Below, in pieces: positions 56,534-64,000 of a DNA stretch of 64,000 nt (position 1 is the first letter of the stretch; every line of letters starts with the position of its first letter). The stretch is from NCBI GenBank assembly GCA_047967505.1, contig CM106538.1; one strand, 5' to 3'. The position numbers and the translations under genes were made by a program. The notes beneath the pieces were generated by a model that saw nothing but the letters and a program-made list of their open reading frames with translations, did no database searches and was not told the DNA's origin. Source of the DNA: Dipteris shenzhenensis (lineage: Eukaryota; Polypodiophyta; Polypodiopsida; Gleicheniales).

Positions 56534-57182
56534 TGCAAATGGGACAAGTCAAAAAGCACTGACAAAGTGACCCAAAAGATAGCCTCAAGGCTTGCAACTA
56601 CAAAAAATAGGACTTGCTATTCAAATCTAAAAAAGCCCCAAAATAAGCTGTAATTTGCAAATGTGATCAAATGGCCTTCAATTTCTTGCCAAATTCACTA
56701 CAAATCTGAAATTATTGTGCAATTTGCCTACAATAGACCCAAAAGCCCCAATTTGTAGAGCAAAACTGAGCCAAAAATGGGGCAAATTCAGGAAAGCCCG
56801 AAATTGTTTGCAAATCTACAATCTACCTGCAAAATCGTAGCCCGAATGCAAAAGCCCCAAATGTCACAAAAAAATTACAGATCTGCTACTGCAATGTCTG
56901 CTCTAGATGGTATGTAATGTACAGCTGGTACAAAATTGTACGAATGCCGAATTACGGAAACGTATGGAGATAAAAAACTATATGAAAATCCATACAATTG
57001 TAAGGATAGGTTCTGACGCACTGTACGGACAGTCGTACAGAATCGTACGGATAGATAATTTTTTTTCTTGGCAATTGACATGCCATACAGAATCGTACGG
57101 AAAATAGGTCGGGGGTTACATCGGAGCTATGCAAGAGCTAGAGCTGGAAGCTAGGAGTAGGGAGCAGGTCCGAGAAGGAAGT
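56534..57182 (-). other. Leader of E, with a CGTACG-rich segment
   Basis: 650 bp between primer-binding site and gag ATG. 56930-57110 is rich in CGTACGG and GTACAG motifs like the flank of the hAT element at 28.25-28.42 kb. No gene. Confidence 0.55.
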
Positions 57183-57194
57183 GCTCTGATACCA
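57183..57194 (-). other. Primer-binding site of E
   Basis: Minus strand TGGTATCAGAGC, one base from the LTR. Confidence 0.93.
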
Positions 57195-57195
57195 G

Positions 57196-57451
57196 TGTAG
57201 GCTCACGGAAGCAAAAGGATGCACAAGAGTGGAGCAAGAAGTGGAAGCCATCACATCAACTAGTAGAATGAAAATGAGAGTACAAAGTACTATAAAAGAG
57301 AACCCTAGGACCTAGTGTCCTAGTGGTACCACTAGTACTAGGTGTCATAAGACACTAAAAGTACTAGGTGACCTAAGTGCCAATAACTAAAGCTACATGG
57401 CACATACTAGGCCCAAAAGGCATCAATACGATCGGGAGAAGATGGCCTGTA
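57196..57451 (-). repeat. 5' LTR of E (256 bp)
   Basis: Plus strand starts TGTAGGCTCACGG and ends GATGGCCTGTA (the 3' LTR has CCTACA). Flanked by GTACC. Confidence 0.9.
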
Positions 57452-57539
57452 GTACCTTGCCATAGTCACACTTGACTAAAAATAATAATGTCCTAAGCAA
57501 GATATATCAGAAACATAATTTTCGTCACAAAGCTATGTC

Positions 57540-58200
57540 AAAATTTCCACCCCAAGCATCTTCTCAATTGCTTAGATAGTGCCTGGCTTGGTCTTAATAC
57601 CCCGCTTGGAAATCACATGGCCAAGGAAGACACCAACCTATACATAGATAATACACTTAACAGGGATTAAAGAGAAACCCGCCTATCTACACTTGGTGAA
57701 CACCACCTCCAAACAAGCCAAATGCTTGGATATTTCCTAGTATAAACAAAAATCATCTAGGTAGATGGCAATAAACTTGGTCAAATAACCTTGAACCTTT
57801 AAAAAGTGGATGGTGTATTAAACAACCCAAATGGCATGACTTTAGTGTCATATGGATCCCATTCTATAATAAAAAGGTAGATTTGGATTGATTTTCCAGG
57901 GTTATAGTGATCAGATTATTTCCACTATTGCCATCTATGAATGAGTACATCACCTAGCCTACAAGTTGTTCAAGGATTCCATCTGTGAAAGGAATTGGAA
58001 AAGGATTTGGAACTATTTGAGCATTAAGCTTCTTGTTATTTACATAAACTCGAATGTTGCCATTTTTCTTAAGCACCCATATGTTTGGAAATAACCAATT
58101 CATTGTTTTCAATGGCATATATAAATCTTGATTGGATGGGATGATCAAGCTCATCTTTCACTTGCTTGGCATAGTTTAGATTCATCATTGTTAACCCTAG
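57540..58200 (-). pseudogene. Ty3/Gypsy reverse transcriptase remnant
   Basis: Minus strand: K-D-E-L-D (about 58160), K-K-N-G-N-I-R-V-Y-V-N-N-K-K-L-N-A (about 58040; usually R-V-C-V-D-Y), N-P-F-P-I-P-F-T-D-G-I-L (about 57985), S-F-I-D-G-N-S-G, then P-F-G-L-type sequence and L-G-H-V-I-S-K-R-G-I-K (about 57595). Order and motifs are those of Gypsy RT. Frameshifts and stops throughout. The rest of the element is not visible; E lies at its 3' side. Confidence 0.82.
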
Positions 58201-58640
58201 GGCAACAAGGCTAGAAGCATAGTCTAGCGCAATAAAAATGAGATCGTTGTGTAGAGTAGTGGCAAAGCTTTCTTGTAAGATGTTGAGCTTGAAATATGGT
58301 ATGATGAATCTAAAAGGATGAGGATAGCAAAAATACTCTCTAGAACATATCCAATCATACTTGCAAAATCAAGATCTAGTGAGAGAAATAATAAAACTAG
58401 AGAGAGAAAGAGTAAAAGCCTACACTTTTTGAGGTCCCTTCAAAATCTGTAGAGACTCTTAACCAAGAGGTCTCCTACAAAACAAGTCCCCCACCCTTGA
58501 GTTTCCTACAAAAAGTGTAGAGACTCTTGCCCAAGAGGTCTTCAAGAAAAGAGTCCCACTGAGAAGTCTCCTACGAATTGTGTAGAGACCAACATGTATT
58601 AATCTCTCTCAATGGAAAGAAGCTCCCACTCTTTAGAGCT
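58201..58640. other. No gene recognised; short repeats
   Basis: A degenerate ~60-bp repeat with GTAGAGACTCTT and AAGAGGTCT occurs two to three times between 58430 and 58590. Confidence 0.5.
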
Positions 58641-60600
58641 CAATGTCCAAGGTGTCCATTGCGTCCATGCTCCCATACACTACCATCTTCTAGCATGTTC
58701 TTACCCTTGCACTCTCTCCACCATCTTCTCCTCCTCCCCCTCCCTCTTCCTCCTCCTTCTCCCTCTTTCTCCCCCTTCTCCTCCTCCCTCCTCCTCCTTC
58801 CTCCTCCCATCACCTCCTCCTTCCTCCCTTGATCCTCCTTCTCAACCCTTTACCTCTTGAAGTTGTGAAGGAGACTAGCACTCCACTTCTTAACCTTGGA
58901 CTCTTCCTAAACCCTGCAACCTTCTCTAAACCTTGGGACTTCCAATTGTTGCAAAATGATGTGATTTACATCTTAAATAAGGGTGACTTACATAAGAACA
59001 TCAGTCCACTTATCATAAAAATTGACCTTTAAACACCCCACATGTTATAACAGCAACATCCCCCCCCCCCTGCCCCCCTCATTTATTTCTCCTTACTTTT
59101 GTAAGCCACCTCCATCTCCAAGTTCCATCAAGCCTCCAAATTTTTTGTCCACCTCCACTTTCCATCCTCTACCACCACCAACACCACTTTTTATGTCAAG
59201 CTCCTCCCCTCCATCCTCCACCTTTTGTCACCACTACTTTTTCCACCCATCTCCTCCCCTCCCCCCTCCACTTTCCATCCACCATCCTCCACTTTTCACC
59301 ACCTAATCCATCCCGTCCACCACCAAGTTTTTTGTTAAGCTCCTCTCCTCCATCCCCCACCTTTCATCAACCTTCTCCATCACCTTTGCCACTTCTTCTA
59401 TTACCCTCCACTTGCACTTTCAGTTTGACAAACACTCCACCATTCCATCAAGCACTAAAGGTATACCCTCCCTCCTTCATCTTCCGTCACCCCCTTTCCT
59501 CCTTCCCCATTTTTTGTCACCCTGCCCCCCCCCCCCCCCCCTGCTTTTCCACTTTTTATGTCAAGCTCCTTCCCTCCATCCTCCACCTTTTGTCACCACT
59601 ACTTTTTCCACCCATCTCCTCCCCTCCCCCCTCCACTTTCCATCCACCATCCTCCACTTTTCACCACCTAATCCATCCCATCCACCACCAAGTTTTTTGT
59701 TAAGCTCCTCTCCTCCATCCCCCACCTTTCATCAACCTTCTCCATCACCTTCGCCACTTCTTCTATTACCCTCCACTTGCACTTTCAGTTTGACAAACAC
59801 TCCACCATTCCATCAAGCACTAAAGGTATACCCTCCCTCCTTCATCTTCCGTCACCCCCTTTCCTCCTTCCCCATTTTTTGTCACCCCCCCCCCCCCCCC
59901 CCCCCGAATTCCATCAAACCCCTTCACACCTCCATCTCCCTTTTTTCTGTCTATCCCATCCTCTTTCTCATCATCCTTATCTTCTCTTCCACACTCCCCT
60001 CTCTCTTTCACACCTCCCTTCCTTTCTCCACCCTGCCTCTTCCATTCTTACTCCCTTCCTCTCTCCACCATGCCTCATCCATTCTCACCTCTCTTCCTCT
60101 CTCCTTCATAGCTCCTTTCTTCTCCCACTGCCCCCCTTCCTCTCTCTACTACCCCCTTCCTCTCATGACCACCACCACCCCCTTTCCTCTCTCTACCACC
60201 CTCTTCTTTCTCTCCACCACCCCCTTTCCTCTCTCTCCAATACCCCCATCCTCTTCCACCATCATTGCCTTGCCCTTCCTCTCTCTACCACCCCCTTCCT
60301 CTCACCACCACCCCTCTTCCAATTCCCCCTCCCCCTCTATTTCCCCCCCACCAACCAATGTCTCCTCCCCCCTCATTGCTCTCTAAATCCCACCCTTTCC
60401 TCTTCCTCCTTCTCACTCCCCATATTCTCTCTCTAAACTCCCCCCCTCTCTCTTCCCCCCTCAACCCCCACACACTCTCTCTAATATCTACCCTCACCAC
60501 TCACGCACACTCTCTCCCCCCCTCACGCGCTACCCTCTCTCTATTTCCCCTCCATCTCTCTAAATTCATCCCCCCCTCTCTGAATATCCCCCCTTGGGCG
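58641..60600. repeat. Polypyrimidine (C/T-rich) tract
   Basis: About 2 kb in which the plus strand is overwhelmingly C and T, with few A and very few G. C homopolymers at 59060-59070, 59525-59542 and 59885-59905. Long open frames (Pro/Ser/Leu/His-rich) are composition artefacts. Confidence 0.88.
59185..59905. repeat. 366-bp tandem duplication in the pyrimidine tract
   Basis: 59185-59550 and 59551-59905 are near-identical; each begins CACTTTTTATGTCAAGCTCC and ends in a C homopolymer. Confidence 0.9.
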
Positions 60601-60884
60601 TGCAACCCCTTGGTAGCCATGCCACCTCGAGCATGCTACACTGTTCCATGACAGACACCACCTTGTCATGCCACCCTCAGTAGTAGCTACACTACTCCAT
60701 CGGCAACAACAAGTGTTTCCCTCAATAGTCATGCTACCTTAAGTGGATAACATTGTCAGCCGGTGCTACATTGGGTGTGTCATCCTCAATGACTGTGCCA
60801 TGCTACTTGAATGGTCATGTCGACCGCCCACTATGCCACCTCAGCATAACTACACTACATACACCTCCACACCACTCCATGACG
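60601..60884. repeat. Degenerate ~60-bp repeats
   Basis: Four loose copies of a unit with CATGCCACC and AGCTACACT; no coding function. Confidence 0.5.
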
Positions 60885-61178
60885 TGAAGGCACATGGCAC
60901 GCATGAATGGAATGGAAAGGAAATGGAAAGAAGATACAAGTGCACAACAATGATAACCAAAGTACTCACATGATAGAAATAGCTTGATGTTGATTGATAT
61001 GACAAGACTAGACAAGTACAATGCCTTTATATAATAGGCACACACATCTAGGTGTCATATGTATATGGGATAAGTCCCATAGTGACATGTGGCACACTAG
61101 GATATAAAGTAGTCTAGTACTAATCTAGAACTCACTAAGACACACTAGAAACACTCACTTTGACTTCATGTTATAACA
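60885..61178 (-). repeat. 3' LTR of D3 (294 bp)
   Basis: Plus strand starts TGAAGGCACATGG and ends GTTATAACA; shares ATAGCTTGATGTTGA and many other blocks with D1. Confidence 0.8.
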
Positions 61179-63044
61179 TCCCCCCATGAAGGCAAGGTGA
61201 GAGACTACTGGAATGAAACCAAGAACAAAACATGAAAATGATGGACTACTAACCTCCAAGTCAAAACTAGACATGGATCCCATGCAATCTCAGAGGCAAG
61301 TAAGCATGGCTCAGAGGCTAGTGAGCATGGTACAAATGACTCAGAGGCTCAGGCTCAAAGGCTCATCAAGCATGGATGCATGAACAACTTAGCGGTCTAG
61401 ACAACTGGAGCAAAATGACATCCTATCAAAGCCAATAAATGGCTCCCACAGTCCCCTTGTTGACTCAATAAGAGAATGGTAGGGAGTTAGAAACACAAAA
61501 CAAATAAAAAGATTACATCATTTTAGGAGGACAATCCAAGGCTGAGAACCTTTATTGACTCAAGCACACAAGACTCATTATTACAAGCATTTTTGGGGGA
61601 CTACCCAAGGCAGAGTACTCAAGCACATCAAGCTTATGAAAATATATCTCTCAATATGAGAGATGTCCTCCACATAGCTACTGCATACAAAGGTATGCAC
61701 ATCTTGCAACTTCATGTCAATGAAGTACTCAATGTGAATGTCCTTGAAGAGTGTTAAGGAAGTCCATAGGAGCAGCTATTTAAGTGGAGCAATCACCGCA
61801 TGACTCTCAAAGTCTCAGTCAAGGAGTCACCAATGTCAGATAGAGAGCCTCAAATGTAGTCAATGTAGCAGAATGACCAAATAGAGGTACAATTCATAGA
61901 CTGAATTATGCAGACATTCCTAAATCCCCAAAATTTACATGTGAGCTTCAATTTGGACCAAGGAAGAAGAAATTGGTAAAAGACCAAAAAATTTCAGCTA
62001 AATGTGTCTCCAATGTGGTATACTTGTAACAATTGCAGCCTTCTGGAATTAAGTCACATATTGAGGTGTTAAAGAGGGATGGATCAAGATTTAGAAGATA
62101 GCTGCTTGAAGACGACACACATGGCCAAAAGTTTGTTTCTCTACTACAGTTGATCAAGAATCTTGATGCACAGATAGACAAGAGTTCTTGATGCGGACAA
62201 GAAGGATGCTCATAACATAATTAATGCTTGTAAACATAAATGTTCCAGAGATGACTAGGAATTAGGTGATGACAACGACCAGATTCACTCAACTAATAAA
62301 ATTCACTTATTTCCATCCATTGAGGCTTGCAATAGATAGCTGACCATACTCGACCATGATGGGAAATCCAATTTCTATTGCACCCATTGGCTTCCATCTC
62401 CAAATTGTATCGCGAAGTCCACTTGAAATGACTCTGCCGCGATGCCAAGCATTTCACCTTCAAACTAGATCCATGTAGATATGGGCAGTAGCGCAATTTG
62501 ATCAACAGGTCTTCAAAAAAATAAACAGTGTGTACAGCAATAGCCTTGTCAATTCTATTGTCAGCTATTAATCTGTATATGCGGTGCTTAAATCATGAAA
62601 GGTCTATGTCTCACAATGAACCAAGTGAGATCTGTATACAAGGCACTTAAATCATGAAAGGCTATGTACGTGATTTGAAGGCCATAACGAATACAATTGA
62701 CGAGGATGGAAAAGTTGTATCCCATCAAAAAACAACCACAAGTTTATGTGCACACAGTGTCATTTTCAGGAACAATAGCTTGCAACACTAGCGTAGTCTT
62801 GCATAGGTATTCTGGTAGCAAGCCATGAGAGGTACAGAGCATAAAAGAAAAATGGGTAGAGAAGGAACACACAGCTTGGAATCGGGTAGATTTAGCCAGC
62901 AAAGGAGCCCTCCATCATCAAAAGAAATCATCAACATTGTTGTAGATCATCGAAGCTTGTGTGAAGCTACAACATGGCAGGGAATGACCAGCCCCTCCAA
63001 TGGGGAAGAGAGCAACTTCTCTTTCTGGCCACCCTCTACACACT
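60885..63044 (-). mobile_element. D-family non-autonomous LTR element, copy D3
   Basis: LTR at 60885-61178 is a diverged relative of the D1 LTR, followed by the same polypurine tract and the shared GAAGGCAAGGTGAGAGACTA. The internal region (about 1.87 kb) is longer than in D1; its right end (62,990-63,040) matches the primer-proximal part of D1 (GGCCACCCTCTACA). It is cut at 63045 before the primer-binding site. Minus orientation. No coding sequence found. Confidence 0.78.
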
Positions 63045-63940
63045 TGCGATGGGAAATGCTCGCAGAACCTGCAAATCCTTGAAAAACACAACAAAACTCT
63101 TCGAAAATACGCACAAACTCTCAAAACTCACAAATGGAAGAGAATGAACAAGCGTGCTGGATACAATCTCCCCCCATAAGAGTGGTGCTCTCCTTCCACC
63201 TCCTATGTATTTATGTATATTTCTCAAAAAGCTTTCGAGCAAAAATCATACAAAAGCCTCTGTGCTTTCCTCCATGCACCCTTTTACAAAAAGCCCATCC
63301 ACCTTCTAGAATAGCTGGCTTTTTCTAAAAATAAAGCTTTTTCTAACTTTAGTTTATACACTTAGCCAAGCCACTAATATTCCAAAATTCAAATATGTAC
63401 ATAAGCTTTTGTAATATAAAAAATTAGGCATAAGACTTATTCATCCCCGCATCACTGGAGTTGCACCTACGCGTCCAAAATATGGCGGATCATGCTTGCC
63501 AGATGCCATTGCCCAATCAATTACTCTTTCCTTGGATTCACACGATGAATAGTAATGAAATATTTCAAGCATAAGATAACCTTGGAATTAATCACCACAA
63601 TCAATCAACCTTTTAGTATTATAGCAACGTAAAATCAATAGATCATAGATGAATGGTGCACACATGTGACACATACCATCTCATGGTGCACTTGATGCTA
63701 CACATGAATAAAATCGTACGGATGTTGCACACATGCTACACATATTGTCATCGCGTAAGTGGTGCACACAATGCTACACACTCATACAGCCATAGCCGTA
63801 TATCCAGCCATGTAGGAGCACACATGCATCACTACGGAATAGTGAGCAGACATGCATCAGCCGCACGACAAAAATGCTGGATCTCACTAAAATAAATATT
63901 GAAGGATTAAATTAATGGGATAATTCCAATTCTCATAACA
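63045..63940 (-). repeat. Probable 3' LTR of a Gypsy-type element (~896 bp)
   Basis: On the minus strand a purine run AAGCAAGAGGGA (63941-63952) is followed by TGTTATGAGAATTGG, a typical polypurine tract/LTR start. The other end is placed where D3 homology stops (TGCGAT at 63045). A TATA-like stretch lies near 63220. Partner LTR and coding region are off the window. Confidence 0.5.
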
Positions 63941-64000
63941 TCCCTCTTGCTTGAAATTGCAATCGCCCTCAATTGCGTGACAAAAAAGTAGTCAATAAAT
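63941..64000 (-). other. Polypurine tract and pol tail of the Gypsy-type element
   Basis: Minus strand encodes I-E-G-D-C-N-F-K-Q-E-G-C-Y-E-N-W, a coding tail running through the polypurine tract into the LTR; only 60 bp are visible. Confidence 0.4.

Larger units (their letters stand above)
49342..57451 (-). mobile_element. Ty1/Copia LTR retrotransposon E with nested elements
   Basis: Matching LTRs at 49342-49595 and 57196-57451 with TGTAGG...CCTACA ends, flanked by GTACT and GTACC (5-bp target duplication with one transition). Minus-strand gag, protease, integrase and an RNase H tail are present; RT is missing. Inside E lie element G (49952-52145, plus) and fragment F (from 52276, minus). 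E sits next to a Ty3/Gypsy RT remnant on its right. Confidence 0.9.

Noticed and set aside
59022-60651. Long Pro/Ser/Leu-rich ORFs (up to 324 codons)
   Set aside because: They arise from the C/T-rich tract where stop codons are rare; overlapping frames are all open and the duplicated unit appears in more than one of them.

Overview
The window is a repeat-dominated piece of a large plant nuclear genome. The one good host gene is a PLS-class pentatricopeptide (PPR) protein at 22.2-24.6 kb. Its near-identical PPR triplets, with DMYAKCG and PNRDVVSWGALITGY motifs, are of the kind I associate with leptosporangiate ferns such as Ceratopteris or Adiantum. The fern assignment is an inference from that style plus the density of decayed LTR elements. 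No rRNA, tRNA, CRISPR or prokaryotic operon structure is seen.

Layout. 1-3.1 kb: 5' part of a Copia element (B, minus) inserted into the integrase of an older Copia copy (A1, minus, to 5250). 5.25-15.1 kb: a LINE (minus) split into an RT half and an endonuclease half by a small non-autonomous LTR element (D1), whose 5' LTR was itself hit by a complete Copia element (C, plus, 8332-14256). 15.3-17 kb: Ty3/Gypsy gag-protease remnant (minus). 17-22 kb: non-coding with short duplications. 22.2-24.6 kb: PPR gene. 25.7-27.9 kb: decayed hAT transposase (minus). 29.5-30.1 kb: compound foldback. 32.4-39.3 kb: hairpins, then an array of about eight ~700-bp units, each a large imperfect palindrome separated by microsatellites. 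39.4-42.6 kb: tandem duplications and a 53-bp minisatellite. 43.2-48.1 kb: Copia copy A2 (plus, same family as A1). 49.3-57.5 kb: Copia element E (minus) containing element G (plus, 2.2 kb, non-autonomous with a 113-codon ORF) and a fragment F (minus). 57.5-58.2 kb: Ty3/Gypsy RT remnant (minus). 58.6-60.6 kb: polypyrimidine tract with a 366-bp tandem duplication. 60.9-63.0 kb: a second D-family copy (D3), cut by what looks like a Gypsy-type 3' LTR running to the window end.

Insertion order can be read directly from target-site duplications and rejoined reading frames: LINE, then D1, then C; A1, then B; E, then G. Stops in C and in the A1/A2 pair are mostly TAG at expected CAG codons, as expected from deamination of CHG-methylated cytosine in silenced plant transposons. 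The strongest candidates for something not yet described are the palindromic satellite array (33.2-39.3 kb) with GCGAGC-rich sequences in inverted orientation on either side, the non-autonomous element G with its unrecognised ORF, and the PPR gene that has lost its DYW domain and lacks an obvious ATG.
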